DNA of 64,000 nucleotides from Paraburkholderia domus (GTDB lineage Bacteria > Pseudomonadota > Gammaproteobacteria > Burkholderiales > Burkholderiaceae): the NCBI RefSeq assembly GCF_905220705.1, contig NZ_CAJNAT010000003.1, positions 124,001 to 188,000 on the forward strand, read 5' to 3'. A program made the position numbers and the translations under genes. The notes beneath the pieces were generated by a model that was not told where the DNA came from, did not search any database, and worked only from the letters and a program-made list of their open reading frames with translations. Shown here in pieces: positions 38,759 through 48,397 of the stretch; the stretch's first letter is position 1, and every line of letters starts with the position of its first letter.

Positions 38759-39127
38759 TCACTTGTCGGGATTGCTCTTCGAAGAGGCATTTTGCGCCGC
38801 GTAGTAGGCAGCGATGTCGGCGATGTCCTGATCCGACAGCGACGTGGTGATCGCGCGCATCGTTTCGAAATGGCGGTCGCCCTTCTTGTAAGCGTGCATG
38901 GCGTTCTCGAGGTACGCCTGATTCTGGCCGCCGAGCATGGGCACGCGGTAGACCTCAGGGTAAGCCGTGCGGTATTCAGGGATGCCGTGGCAGCCAATAC
39001 ACATCGCGACCTTGCCTTGGCCCGCCTTCGCGTTGCCGACGACATCCGCTGCCTGCGCACTGGCCGCATAGCCCGCGAGCACCGACAGCGCTGCGATCAC
39101 GACGTGTTTGCCGACGAATTTATTCAT
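38759..39127 (-). CDS. Periplasmic c-type cytochrome (class I)
   Basis: 122 aa from the ATG at 39127; a longer frame to 39172 would spoil the signal peptide. The signal peptide ends SAQA-AD. Haem is bound by CIGCH (Cys43, Cys46, His47) with a probable Met ligand in RVPMLGGQ or ETMRAITT. It is the first gene of a two-cytochrome operon. The pair probably works together as adjacent carriers. Confidence 0.9.
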   Translation of the reverse strand: MNKFVGKHVVIAALSVLAGYAASAQAADVVGNAKAGQGKVAMCIGCHGIPEYRTAYPEVYRVPMLGGQNQAYLENAMHAYKKGDRHFETMRAITTSLSDQDIADIAAYYAAQNASSKSNPDK

Positions 39128-39492
39128 AGCATGTAACCTGGCTTGAGGGGAAACGGGCGCCCAAAAAGGCAACGGCCCGCGCCGTTATTCTTATAGGGTA
39201 GCCACGCAGGCCAAAAAAATCGGGCTAATTGTACCGCGACGCCGCGCCGAACGTCCACCGCGCGGGGCCAGCGGCGTATCCGGCCACCGCAAAGCCACGG
39301 CTAGCGCCATTTTGCGCCGCCGCGGCTGTTCCGCATGGCTTCGTGCCACCTGCCGCAATCCGCGCGCCTTGCCCGCGACGCCCGGCGCGCCCGCCCACCG
39401 GGCACGCCGGACGAGTTGAGGCTGCTCGCAAGCGCCGCATACCCACGCGAACCGGCGTCCGACACCGCGGGTGAAACCATACGCGAGCCTGT

Positions 39493-39522
39493 TTCAGGCC
39501 AACAGGCCTTCTGACTTATACT
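39493..39522 (+). promoter_or_regulatory. Weak sigma-70 promoter candidate for the MoxR gene
   Basis: TTCAGG (39493-39498), 18-bp spacer, TATACT (39517-39522), about 31 bp before the MoxR start codon. The -10 is good, the -35 poor. An overlapping inverted repeat (GCCTGTT / AACAGGC) surrounds the -35. Confidence 0.35.
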
Positions 39523-39552
39523 GGGTTTTTTCCCAAAAAAGAGCATCTCGCC

Positions 39553-40395
39553 ATGCGTTTTGAAGGCTCATCGCAGTACGTCGCCACTGACGACCTCAAG
39601 CTCGCGGTCAACGCCGCGATGACGCTGAAGCGCCCGTTGCTGATCAAGGGCGAACCCGGCACCGGCAAAACGATGCTCGCCGAAGAAGTCGCCGCCGCGC
39701 TCGGCATGCCCTTGTTGCAGTGGCATATCAAGTCCACCACCAAGGCCCAGCAAGGCCTGTACGAGTACGACGCGGTCTCGCGCCTGCGCGATTCGCAACT
39801 CGGCGACGAGCGCGTCAAGGACATCCGCAACTACATCGTGAAGGGCGTGTTGTGGCAGGCGTTCGAGTCGGACGAGCAAACGGTGCTCCTGATCGACGAG
39901 ATCGACAAGGCCGACATCGAATTCCCGAACGACCTGCTACGCGAACTCGACCGCATGGAGTTCTACGTGTACGAGACGCACGAGCTGATCCGCGCCAAAC
40001 AGCGCCCGCTCGTGATCATCACGTCGAACAACGAGAAGGAACTGCCCGACGCGTTCCTGCGCCGCTGCTTTTTCCACTACATCAAATTCCCGGACCCGGT
40101 GACGATGCAGCAGATCGTCGAAGTGCACTACCCCGGCATCAAGAAGGAACTGCTCGCCGCGGCGATGCAGAGCTTCTTCGAGTTGCGCAACGTCGCCGGT
40201 CTGAAGAAGAAACCATCCACATCGGAACTGCTCGACTGGCTGAAGCTGCTGCTCGCCGAGGACATTCCGCCCGAAGCGCTGCGCTCGTCCGACCAGAAGC
40301 AGATCATCCCGCCGCTGCACGGCGCCTTGCTGAAGAACGAACAGGACGTGAGCCTATTCGAGCGGCTGATCTTCATGAACCGCAACAACCGTTGA
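39553..40395 (+). CDS. MoxR-family AAA+ ATPase (CoxD-like)
   Basis: 280 aa. Walker A GEPGTGKT is at 33-40; Walker B is LLIDEIDKA; the arginine-finger region is LPDAFLRRCFFHYIKFP. MoxR ATPases act as chaperones that insert or activate metal centres or remodel complexes, nearly always with a VWA-domain partner. That partner is encoded 43 bp downstream, so the two form a unit as in CoxD/CoxE. The upstream cytochromes are on the other strand. The client is unknown; no CO dehydrogenase genes are here. Confidence 0.9.
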   Translation: MRFEGSSQYVATDDLKLAVNAAMTLKRPLLIKGEPGTGKTMLAEEVAAALGMPLLQWHIKSTTKAQQGLYEYDAVSRLRDSQLGDERVKDIRNYIVKGVLWQAFESDEQTVLLIDEIDKADIEFPNDLLRELDRMEFYVYETHELIRAKQRPLVIITSNNEKELPDAFLRRCFFHYIKFPDPVTMQQIVEVHYPGIKKELLAAAMQSFFELRNVAGLKKKPSTSELLDWLKLLLAEDIPPEALRSSDQKQIIPPLHGALLKNEQDVSLFERLIFMNRNNR

Positions 40396-40438
40396 TGAAG
40401 GCGCCGCGCCGCACCACCGCCGCCGCCCAGGATACAGC

Positions 40439-41614
40439 ATGCTGATCGACTTCTTCTACTCGCTGCGCGCCGCCAAACTGCCGGTGTCGGTAAAGGAATA
40501 CCTGACGCTGCTCGAGGCGCTGAAAGCCAATGTGATCGCGCCGTCGCTCGACGAGTTCTACTATCTCGCGCGCATCACGCTGGTCAAAGACGAGCAGTAT
40601 TTCGACAAGTTCGACCGGGCGTTCGGCGCGTATTTCAACGGCGTCGCGCAAGCCTCGGAGCTTGCCTTCGACGTCCCGCTCGACTGGCTGAAGAAGAAGC
40701 TGCAGCGCGATCTGTCGCCCGAAGAAAAAGCGCAGATCGAAGCGATGGGCGGCCTCGACAAACTGATGGAGCGCCTGAAGGAACTGTTCGACGAGCAGAA
40801 GGAGCGTCACGAAGGCGGCAACAAATGGATCGGCACGGGCGGCACCTCGCCGTTCGGTAACGGCGGTTATAACCCTGAGGGTGTACGGATCGGCGGCGAC
40901 GCGGCGGGCAATCGCACGGCGGTAAAAGTGTGGGAAGCGCGCGCCTATCGCGATTACGACGACCAGGTCGAAATCGGCACGCGCAACATCAAGGTCGCAT
41001 TGCGCCGCTTGCGCCGTTTCGCTCGCGAAGGCGCAGCCGAAGAACTCGATCTGCCCGACACGATCCGCAGCACCGCCGCCAACGCCGGCTGGCTCGACCT
41101 GAAGATGGTGCCGGAGCGGCACAACAAGGTGAAAGTGTTGATGCTGCTCGACGTGGGCGGCTCGATGGACGATCACATCAAGCGCACCGAAGAGCTCTTT
41201 TCCGCCGCCAAGGCCGAATTCAAGCATCTCGAGTTTTATTACTTCCACAACTGTGTGTACGACTTCCTGTGGAAGAACAACCGCCGCCGTCACGCCGAAC
41301 GCATGCCGACGTGGGACGTGTTGCACAAGTTCACGCCCGACTACAAGCTGATCTTCGTCGGCGATGCGACCATGAGCCCGTACGAAGTGCTGCAACCGGG
41401 CGGGTCGGTCGAATACAACAACCCAGAAGCCGGCGCCGTGTGGCTGCGCCGTCTAGCCGATCATTTCCCGCACCACGCGTGGCTCAATCCGGAGCCGGAA
41501 GGTTTGTGGGCGTACCGGCAGTCGGTTAGCGCGATCCGCGAAGTGCTCGGCCACCGCATGTATCCGCTCACCCTCGCCGGACTCGAAACGGCGATGCGCA
41601 TGCTGAGCAAATAA
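40439..41614 (+). CDS. VWA-domain protein, CoxE family
   Basis: 391 aa, soluble. The N-terminal part (DFFYSLRAAKLPVSVKEYL) is the CoxE-like helical domain. A Gly-rich charged stretch with GGNKWIGTGGTSPFG follows, then a VWA domain. The metal-ion site that is normally DxSxS reads DVGGS (238-242), so the first Ser is Gly. The later FVGDATMSPYE supplies other site residues. It should work with the MoxR ATPase encoded just before it. CAGGA precedes the ATG. Confidence 0.88.
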   Translation: MLIDFFYSLRAAKLPVSVKEYLTLLEALKANVIAPSLDEFYYLARITLVKDEQYFDKFDRAFGAYFNGVAQASELAFDVPLDWLKKKLQRDLSPEEKAQIEAMGGLDKLMERLKELFDEQKERHEGGNKWIGTGGTSPFGNGGYNPEGVRIGGDAAGNRTAVKVWEARAYRDYDDQVEIGTRNIKVALRRLRRFAREGAAEELDLPDTIRSTAANAGWLDLKMVPERHNKVKVLMLLDVGGSMDDHIKRTEELFSAAKAEFKHLEFYYFHNCVYDFLWKNNRRRHAERMPTWDVLHKFTPDYKLIFVGDATMSPYEVLQPGGSVEYNNPEAGAVWLRRLADHFPHHAWLNPEPEGLWAYRQSVSAIREVLGHRMYPLTLAGLETAMRMLSK

Positions 41615-41653
41615 TCAGGTCACGTTTTCACCCAACTATAAGAAAGCTGCAGC

Positions 41654-42874
41654 ATGAATCCGTCTTCATCGCCCGAATTGTCTCCTCCCAACACACCTAT
41701 CGGGCGGCTCAGACCGTTTGCCGATACGTCGTTATCCGCCATTGTCGCCGGCTTCGTCGCGATGATGACGGGCTATACGAGCTCGCTTGTGCTGATGTTC
41801 CAGGCAGGTCAGGCCGCGCATCTCACCGATGCGCAGATTTCGTCGTGGATCTGGGCGCTGTCGATCGGCATGGCCGTCTGTACGATCGGCCTCTCGCTGC
41901 GCTTTCGCGCGCCGATCGTGATTGCGTGGTCGACGCCCGGCGCGGCGCTGCTGGTGTCCTCGCTGCCGCATGTGGCCTACCCTGAGGCGATCGGCGCTTT
42001 TATCGTCTGCGCGGCGCTGCTGACGGTGGTCGGCCTGACCGGCTGGTTCGACGCGCTGATGAAAAAAATCCCGGCAGGCATCGCCTCGGCATTGCTGGCG
42101 GGGATTCTGTTCGAGATCGGCATCGAGATTTTCCGCGCAGCGCAGTTCCGGACCGCGCTCGTGCTGACGATGTTCTTCACCTATCTGGTCTTCAAACGCC
42201 TCGCGCCGCGCTATGCGATCGTGACGACGCTGATTGTCGGCACCGCTGCCGCGGGCGGCCTCGGCTTGCTCGACTTCAGCCGCTTTCATGTCGCGCTCGC
42301 GCATCCCGTGTTCACCATGCCGGCGTTTTCGGTCGCGGCGAGCATCAGCATCGGCATTCCGTTGTTTGTCGTTGCGATGGCGTCGCAGAACGTGCCGGGG
42401 ATCGCCGTGCTGCGTGCGGACGGCTACACCACGCCCTCCGCGCCGCTGATTTCGACGACTGGCATCGCCTCGCTGCTGCTCGCGCCGTTCGGCTCGCACG
42501 GCATCAATCTTGCGGCAATCACGGCAGCGATCTGTACCGGTCCCGAAGCGCACGAAAACCGCGACAAGCGGTACACCGCTGCGGTCTGGTGCGGGATTTT
42601 CTATCTGATCGCCGGGATTTTCGGCGCAACCATCGCGGCGCTGTTCGCCGCCCTGCCGAAGGCGCTGGTGGTCTCGGTCGCGGCGCTCGCGCTGTTCGGC
42701 TCGATCATGAGCGGCCTGGCCAACGCGATGCAGGACCTGAAACAACGCGAAGCAGCACTGGTGACGTTCATGGTGACGGCCTCAGGCCTCACCCTGCTGT
42801 CGATCGGCTCTGCGTTCTGGGGACTGGTGGCGGGCGTGCTGACCCAGCTGGTGCTAAACGCCCGGCGCGCCTGA
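41654..42874 (+). CDS. benE: Benzoate/H+ symporter family protein BenE
   Basis: 406 aa with about 11-12 membrane segments. Family markers include FADTSLSAIVAGFVAMMTGYTSSLVLMFQA near the start, IVIAWSTPGAALL, and ISIGIPLFVVAMASQNVPGIAVLRA in the middle. Together these match the BenE transporters, which take up benzoate with protons. The usual benzoate catabolic genes are not nearby, so the substrate may be another aromatic or weak acid. It starts 39 bp after the CoxE gene and could share its transcript. Confidence 0.9.
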   Translation: MNPSSSPELSPPNTPIGRLRPFADTSLSAIVAGFVAMMTGYTSSLVLMFQAGQAAHLTDAQISSWIWALSIGMAVCTIGLSLRFRAPIVIAWSTPGAALLVSSLPHVAYPEAIGAFIVCAALLTVVGLTGWFDALMKKIPAGIASALLAGILFEIGIEIFRAAQFRTALVLTMFFTYLVFKRLAPRYAIVTTLIVGTAAAGGLGLLDFSRFHVALAHPVFTMPAFSVAASISIGIPLFVVAMASQNVPGIAVLRADGYTTPSAPLISTTGIASLLLAPFGSHGINLAAITAAICTGPEAHENRDKRYTAAVWCGIFYLIAGIFGATIAALFAALPKALVVSVAALALFGSIMSGLANAMQDLKQREAALVTFMVTASGLTLLSIGSAFWGLVAGVLTQLVLNARRA

Positions 42875-43191
42875 ACCGCCGGCGAAAATTCGTCAACGGC
42901 GAACCCGTGCCGGCAGTCGGGGCCAGAAGTCGGCGCCGGCAATTGACACCGGAAATCAGTCACCCAAAATCCCCGTGAACGGATCGCCGGGCGCAAGTGT
43001 CAATACTGCATCAGGCGATCCGCCATAGAATAGAAGCATCCGGCAGCGCTTTCCGCCAAAATTCTCCAGCAACATGGCGGACAGACGCTGCAGCGTGACC
43101 CGCGGCCGCCGGAACCGTTTTTGCCCTTTCCGTCCGGTGGCGATCTCATTTCTCCTGAACCACGGCGCACGCGCGCCATGAAGGCTCGAAC
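42875..43191. other. Gap upstream of the transaldolase gene
   Basis: No gene recognised in 317 bp. TTGACA at 42943-42948 is a consensus -35, but the -10 at the right distance (AAAATC) is poor. AAGG in front of the tal start is the ribosome-binding site. Confidence 0.4.
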
Positions 43192-44145
43192 ATGACAACC
43201 GCACTCGATCAACTCAAGCAATACACCACCGTCGTCGCCGATACCGGCGACTTCCAGCAGCTTGCCCAGTACAAGCCGCAGGACGCGACCACCAATCCGT
43301 CGCTGATTCTGAAGGCCGTCCAGAAAGACGACTACCGGCCGCTGCTCGAAAAGACCGTGAAAGCCCACGCGTCGAAGCCGGTAGCCGCAATCATCGACCA
43401 GTTGCTGATCGCGTTCGGCACCGAAATTCTCAAGATCATCCCGGGCCGTGTGTCGACCGAAGTGGATGCACGCCTGTCGTTCGACACCGAAGCGTCGATC
43501 GCCAAAGGCCGTGAACTGATCGCGCTATACAAAGACCATGGCATCGGCCGCGAACGCGTGCTGATCAAGCTGGCCTCCACGTGGGAAGGCGTCCGCGCCG
43601 CCGAAGTGCTGCAAAAAGAAGGCATCCACTGCAACATGACGCTGCTGTTCTCGCTCGCGCAAGCTGCTGCCTGTGCCGAAGCGGGCGCGCAACTGATCTC
43701 GCCGTTCGTCGGCCGTATCTACGACTGGTACAAGAAGAACGCCGGCAGTGCCTGGGACGAAGCGAAAGACGGCGGCGCCAACGATCCGGGCGTCAAATCG
43801 GTGCGCCGCATTTACGCGTACTACAAGAAGTTCGGCTACAAGACCGAAGTGATGGGCGCGAGCTTCCGCACGCCCGGCCAGATTCTGGAACTGGCTGGCT
43901 GCGACCTGCTGACCATCAGCCCGGACCTGCTGCAAAAGCTGCAGGAGAGCACCGACAAGGTCGAGCGCAAGCTGTCGCCTGAAATGGGCAACGGCGCGGA
44001 CATCGAACGCGTGCCGGTCGACGAATCGTCGTTCCGTTTCCTCGTCAACGACGAAGCGATGGCAACGGAAAAGCTCGCCGAAGGCATCCGCGCGTTCGCT
44101 GCGGACGCTGTCAAGCTGGAAAAACTGATCGAAGCACTGCGTTGA
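43192..44145 (+). CDS. tal: Transaldolase
   Basis: 317 aa, the length of TalB-type enzymes. It moves a dihydroxyacetone unit between sugar phosphates in the non-oxidative pentose phosphate pathway. The start [20 protein letters not shown] contains Asp17; DATTNPSLI and the Schiff-base Lys126 (IKLASTWEG) follow. The C-terminal half has [17 protein letters not shown] and [13 protein letters not shown], all characteristic. It stands alone and ends before a GC-rich hairpin. Confidence 0.97.
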   Translation: MTTALDQLKQYTTVVADTGDFQQLAQYKPQDATTNPSLILKAVQKDDYRPLLEKTVKAHASKPVAAIIDQLLIAFGTEILKIIPGRVSTEVDARLSFDTEASIAKGRELIALYKDHGIGRERVLIKLASTWEGVRAAEVLQKEGIHCNMTLLFSLAQAAACAEAGAQLISPFVGRIYDWYKKNAGSAWDEAKDGGANDPGVKSVRRIYAYYKKFGYKTEVMGASFRTPGQILELAGCDLLTISPDLLQKLQESTDKVERKLSPEMGNGADIERVPVDESSFRFLVNDEAMATEKLAEGIRAFAADAVKLEKLIEALR

Positions 44146-44201
44146 GCTTCGCCTTCGCCGCTTGAGTGCGCGGTCGCGCATGTGGTCGCGTGTAGTCAAG
44201 T

Positions 44202-44241
44202 ACGCGGCCCTGAGCCCCCGGTTCAGGGCCGCGTGCCGTTT
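44202..44241 (+). terminator. Probable terminator after tal
   Basis: Perfect 12-bp stem ACGCGGCCCTGA / TCAGGGCCGCGT with a 9-nt loop, about 57 bp after tal. The following GCCGTTTA is only weakly T-rich. Confidence 0.6.
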
Positions 44242-44400
44242 ACAGCCGCGCTTCTGATACGTGCCTGCCCCGCAGGCGCCTACGAAAGAATGTCACAATC
44301 GCTGCCCCAACAGACGACTACAATCGTCTGCACGCCCGCTCCCTCGTGGCCGTTTGCCGAAGGAACGCGGCGCCGCTAACCCATATTCCGGGAGACGACT

Positions 44401-44817
44401 ATGTACGTTCAGCCTTACGTATTTTTCAACGGCCGCTGTGAGGAAGCGCTCAAGTATTACGGCGAGAAGCTCGGCGCCGAAGTCACATTCCAGATGCGCT
44501 ACAAGGACGCACCGCCCGACGCGCAAGGCCAAATCCGCCCCGGCACCGAAGAAAAGATCATGCACGCAGCCGTCAAGCTCGGCTCGACGATCTGGATGGC
44601 GTCCGACGGCAACTGCGACCCCGCCGCAGGCCCGATGAACGGTTTCCACCTGTCGCTGACGGCCGACGACGCCGCATCGGCCGAAAAATACTTCAATGCG
44701 CTTGCCGATGGTGGACAGGTCATGATGCCGTTTCAGGCCACATTCTGGAGCAAAGGCTTCGGCATGGTGGTGGACCGCTTCGGTCTCGGCTGGATGGTGA
44801 CGGTGCCGGAAGAGTAA
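44401..44817 (+). CDS. VOC-superfamily protein (PhnB/YdcK-type)
   Basis: 138 aa, two beta-alpha-beta-beta-beta modules of the glyoxalase/bleomycin-resistance fold. YVFFNGRCEEALKYYGEKLGAEV and ADDAASAEKYFNALADGGQV ... FWSKGFGMVVDRFGLGWMV match the PhnB-like proteins. The exact reaction is unknown; members include C-P-metabolism neighbours and demethylmenaquinone methyltransferase-like names, usually without proof. A strong start site follows GGGAGACG. Confidence 0.85.
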   Translation: MYVQPYVFFNGRCEEALKYYGEKLGAEVTFQMRYKDAPPDAQGQIRPGTEEKIMHAAVKLGSTIWMASDGNCDPAAGPMNGFHLSLTADDAASAEKYFNALADGGQVMMPFQATFWSKGFGMVVDRFGLGWMVTVPEE

Positions 44818-44904
44818 GCCCAGCAAGCGCGACCGGTCCGGTTGCCGCAGTCGGCGCTGAAGTCGCAGTTGCAGCAGCGGCCGGTCGGGAACGAGCGTTC
44901 CGCC

Positions 44905-46029
44905 CTAAGCCTTCAGCAACGTGCGCGAATGCCGCTCGATGTTCCAGTTCGGCTCGGTCTCCAGCAGCAAAGCGCGCAAGCGGTCCACCTGTTCAGCAAG
45001 CCGCTGCCCGAGCCAATACGGCCCTTGCAAGTCGTGCGGCAACGCAAGCGACGCGTCGCGATGCACCTGTGCAAGCGGCGACGCGGCCGGAATGCCGAAG
45101 TGGGTCGCGCGGCCAAAACGCAGGCCACGCGCCATCGCCAGCAGAATGCCGCGCACGGCGTGCACCTCGACGCCGCACGCCTGCGCATACGCCAAGCGCG
45201 CTGCAGCATCGGCGCGCATCAGCGGACCGGTTGCCAGCAATTCCAGCGAACTGAGCACCGATCGATGCAGCCGCTGGATTTCTTCGAGCTTGGCCTGCGG
45301 CACATCGATCTCCTTCGCCACCGAAGGCATCAGCGAGCGCAACTGAACCAGCCGCTTGTTAATCGCGAGGAAGCGTTTGACCTGCTCCTCTTCGCTGATC
45401 GTCTCGCCTTCCAGCAAACGCGTATAGATCTGAGCGCAGGCGCGCAGATTGTCGGCGATCCCATAGCGCCACGAATAGGTCGCATGCAACGGCAAAGCGA
45501 ACGAAAACGCCAGCGCGATCACGATGCCGATCAGCACATTCAGCGTGCGCCACAGGCCGACGTCGATCAGATTGTCGCCATGGCCCGCGACGATGCACAT
45601 CGTGATCGCCGTCAGCAGACCGATGTACCCCGACGAGCCGATTGCGAACCATGCACAGATCGCCGCGACGATCGACATCAGCACATAGGTGAGCGGCAGC
45701 GAGCCGGTCAGGTTCTGCAACAGGATCAGCGCAAGGCCGATCGCCGCGCCGAGCAGCGTTCCCGCCGCCCGGTCGGCGGCCTTCTTGCGGATATTGCCGT
45801 GATGCTGCAAGCCGCCGATCACCACCAGCAGGGTCACCGACGACCAGATGCCGTGAGGGATGTCGATACCGGTGGTCGCGAGAATCGACACCAGCATGGC
45901 GAGGCCGACGCGCAAGCTATGCAGCACCTTCGCATGGCGATAGCGGTAGTACGGCGACGTGATCGCACGCACTATGCGGCTGATAGCCGAGCGGCGGCCC
46001 TTCACGGTATGGGAATCGGCAGAAGCCAT
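44905..46029 (-). CDS. FUSC-family membrane protein (aromatic-acid or toxic-compound exporter type)
   Basis: 374 aa from the ATG at 46029; upstream frame overlaps a terminator and is rejected. About six membrane segments lie in the first half (LHSLRVGLAMLVSILATTGIDIPHGIWSSVTLLVVIGG begins them, with HHGNIRKKAADRAAGTLLGA as the FUSC hallmark). A cytoplasmic helical half follows. AaeB/YccS relatives export aromatic carboxylic acids or fuse to efflux systems, but no membrane-fusion partner (aaeA) is adjacent. It follows the mctP gene beyond a terminator, so it is separate. Confidence 0.82.
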   Translation of the reverse strand: MASADSHTVKGRRSAISRIVRAITSPYYRYRHAKVLHSLRVGLAMLVSILATTGIDIPHGIWSSVTLLVVIGGLQHHGNIRKKAADRAAGTLLGAAIGLALILLQNLTGSLPLTYVLMSIVAAICAWFAIGSSGYIGLLTAITMCIVAGHGDNLIDVGLWRTLNVLIGIVIALAFSFALPLHATYSWRYGIADNLRACAQIYTRLLEGETISEEEQVKRFLAINKRLVQLRSLMPSVAKEIDVPQAKLEEIQRLHRSVLSSLELLATGPLMRADAAARLAYAQACGVEVHAVRGILLAMARGLRFGRATHFGIPAASPLAQVHRDASLALPHDLQGPYWLGQRLAEQVDRLRALLLETEPNWNIERHSRTLLKA

Positions 46030-46084
46030 GGCTGCGCGACGGACGCTTTGGAGGACGGTTCCGCTATCCTGCCCTGGACTGCCC

Positions 46085-46124
46085 CAGAAACACAAACGCC
46101 CGCAAACTTTAGTTTGCGGGCGTT
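46085..46124 (-). terminator. Rho-independent terminator after mctP
   Basis: Perfect 13-bp stem AACGCCCGCAAAC / GTTTGCGGGCGTT with a 4-nt loop, followed on the minus strand by TGTGTTTCT. It separates mctP from the FUSC gene. Confidence 0.9.
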
Positions 46125-46153
46125 GCCTTTCCAAGCGGGATGGGCCGGCTGAC

Positions 46154-47704
46154 TTAGCCTTCGACCACGTCCAGATAATCTTCCGGACGGGTGCGGTCTT
46201 CGGCGCGCTGCATGCCGAACATACGCACCAGGAGGCTCACCACCACCGAGACCACCAGATTGACGATCAGCGACCACACCGCCGCGTAGCCCGGGATCGC
46301 CATGCCGAACAGGTGGATCGTGAAGATCGAGCCCGCCAGCTTCAGCGAAATCGCCATCCACGTGCCAGTGGCGATGCCGACCGCCCAGCCGATCAGGAGG
46401 CCGCGATAGTCGAGCACGCGCGTGTAGAGACCCAGCACGATAGCCGGCAGCGTCTGGATGATCCAGATGCCGCCCAGCAGTTGCAGCTGGATCGCATACG
46501 TCAACGGCAAGCCGAGAATGAACGCGACCGCGCCGACCTTGACGATCAGCGAGACCAGCTTCGCGACGTTGGTCTCCTGCTCATGCGACATGTTGCGGTT
46601 CACGAACTCCTTGTGGATGTTGCGCGTGTACAGGTTCGCTGCCGCAATCGACATGATCGCCGCCGGCACCAGCGCGCCGATACCGATCGCCGCGAACGCC
46701 ACGCCGACGAACCACGACGGGAAGAAGTGCAGGAACAGCGCCGGCACTGCGAAGTTCGGGCCGAACGCCTTGAAGTACGGCGCGAATTCCGGCATGTCCT
46801 TCACGCCCGAAGCCAGAGCCATGAAGCCCAGCAGCGCGAGCAGGCCGAGCACCAGCGAGTAAGCCGGCAGCATTGCCATGTTGCGGCGGATCGTGTTACC
46901 CGACTTCGACGACAGCACCGCGGTGATCGAGTGCGGATACAGGAACAGCGCGAGCGCCGAACCCACCGCAAGCGTCGCGTACGCGCTGTAGCCGTTCAGG
47001 CTCGACACGTCCGGCGCCTTCAGCAGCAGCTTGGCCGGCGGCACGACGCTGAAGATATGGCCGAAGCCGCCCAGTTGCGGCGGAATCACGATGATCGCGG
47101 CAAAGATCACGATGTAGATCAGCACGTCCTTGACGACCGCGATCATCGCCGGCGCGCGCAGGCCCGACGTGTACGTGTAGGCCGCCAGAATCGCGAAGGC
47201 GATGATCAGCGGCAGATCGCCGACGAAGCCCTTGGTGTCGAAACCCAACGCGCCGATCACCACTTCGATACCGACCAGTTGCAGCGCGATGTACGGCATC
47301 GTAGCGACGATGCCGGTCACGGCGATCGCCAGCGCGAGCATGCGGCTGCCATAACGAGCGGAGACGAAGTCGGCCGAAGTCACGTAACCCTGACGTTTGG
47401 CGATGCTCCACAGTTTCGGGAACACGACGAACGCGAACGGATAGATCAGGATCGTGTACGGCAGCGCGAAGAAACCCGTTGCGCCCGCACCGAACACCAG
47501 CGCCGGCACAGCGATGAAGGTGTAGGCGGTGTACAGATCGCCGCCCAGCAGGAACCACGTGACGACGGTGCCGAAGCGCCGGCCGCCGAGGCCCCACTCT
47601 TCCAGATGGGCCAAGTCGCCCTTGCGCCAGTGGGCCGCGATAAAACCGAGAATGGTGACGCCGATGAAAAACAGGACGAAGACGAATGTTGCGGTGGCGT
47701 TCAT
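46154..47704 (-). CDS. mctP: Monocarboxylate uptake permease MctP (SSS family)
   Basis: 516 aa from the ATG at 47704, with about 13 membrane segments. LFFIGVTILGFIAAHWRKGDL begins, then HLEEWGLGGRRFGTVVTWFLLGGDLYTAYTFIA contains the SSS sodium-site region; SALALFLYPHSITAVLSSKSG follows. This is the MctP branch of sodium:solute symporters, which takes up lactate, pyruvate and propionate in rhizobia. It overlaps the preceding DUF3311 gene by one base (TAATG), so the two are translated together. The DUF3311 protein is probably a small subunit. Confidence 0.9.
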   Translation of the reverse strand: MNATATFVFVLFFIGVTILGFIAAHWRKGDLAHLEEWGLGGRRFGTVVTWFLLGGDLYTAYTFIAVPALVFGAGATGFFALPYTILIYPFAFVVFPKLWSIAKRQGYVTSADFVSARYGSRMLALAIAVTGIVATMPYIALQLVGIEVVIGALGFDTKGFVGDLPLIIAFAILAAYTYTSGLRAPAMIAVVKDVLIYIVIFAAIIVIPPQLGGFGHIFSVVPPAKLLLKAPDVSSLNGYSAYATLAVGSALALFLYPHSITAVLSSKSGNTIRRNMAMLPAYSLVLGLLALLGFMALASGVKDMPEFAPYFKAFGPNFAVPALFLHFFPSWFVGVAFAAIGIGALVPAAIMSIAAANLYTRNIHKEFVNRNMSHEQETNVAKLVSLIVKVGAVAFILGLPLTYAIQLQLLGGIWIIQTLPAIVLGLYTRVLDYRGLLIGWAVGIATGTWMAISLKLAGSIFTIHLFGMAIPGYAAVWSLIVNLVVSVVVSLLVRMFGMQRAEDRTRPEDYLDVVEG

Positions 47705-47943
47705 TATTTTGCGCCCCCTTGCGAGCTGCCCGTCGAGCGGGTCTTGGTCTTGAAGTACACGAGCGCCGTGATGATCGCGCTGATCAGCACCCACAGGAGC
47801 TGATACCAGTAGAAGAACGGAAAATCGAACAACTGCGGTTCGACCTTGTTATATGACGGCACCCAGATCATTGCGATCCAGGGCAACAGCAGCAACCAGA
47901 GCCAGTGCTTGCTGGCTTTGTTCGCGTCGGCGTCGTGAGCCAT
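47704..47943 (-). CDS. DUF3311 small membrane subunit of the MctP transporter
   Basis: 79 aa with two membrane segments: LWLLLLPWIAMIWVPSY and FPFFYWYQLLWVLISAIITALVYF. The WVPSYN...P...FPFFYWYQ pattern is the DUF3311 hallmark. Proteins of this family are encoded just before SSS transporters such as MctP and YhjB. Its stop overlaps the mctP start. A good ribosome-binding site (GAGGAGA) lies in front of the ATG at 47943. Confidence 0.9.
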   Translation of the reverse strand: MAHDADANKASKHWLWLLLLPWIAMIWVPSYNKVEPQLFDFPFFYWYQLLWVLISAIITALVYFKTKTRSTGSSQGGAK

Positions 47944-48397
47944 GACGTCTCCTCTTCCCTATTATTGAAATGTTGGCCCGTGTTTTGACGGGTGGTGGAT
48001 CCCACAGCGGCTGGCCGCCCCGCGGTTAGCCGCCCCGCGAGGGGTCGCCTCGCTGATGCCCACGGGCGCCCCGAAAGCTTCGAAAGAGTATAGGAGCCGC
48101 GAACGTGCGGTCAAGCAGGAACGACCCGAGGCGGGACAATGCTCTTGAGGCTGGCAGGACGGCGCTTTGACGCGGCGGGGGCAATGCTTCGACGAAGAGC
48201 AGGACCGCTCGCTGCGGCCGTAGGCCTGGGGCCGGGTGACCTATGCCTCACGCGCGCGCCCTTAAGCGGGAAGCGGACCCGCTGTGCGATGCGCGATGGG
48301 TTGGGGGCCATGAAGACCGTCGCGTGAGCGCAACGGCAACGGCCATTTTGGTCTTGCAGCAGTCGAGCCGGCTTGCCCGGCCCGACCGCTTCACTCG
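47944..48397. other. Gap between the mctP operon and the spermidine-synthase-like gene
   Basis: No convincing gene in 454 bp. GC is high; GCCGCCCCGCG occurs twice near 48016-48041. Open frames such as 48139-48327 lack a regular protein pattern. The TTATTG/TAATAG area at about 47958-47970 is the likely promoter of the DUF3311-mctP operon. Confidence 0.4.
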
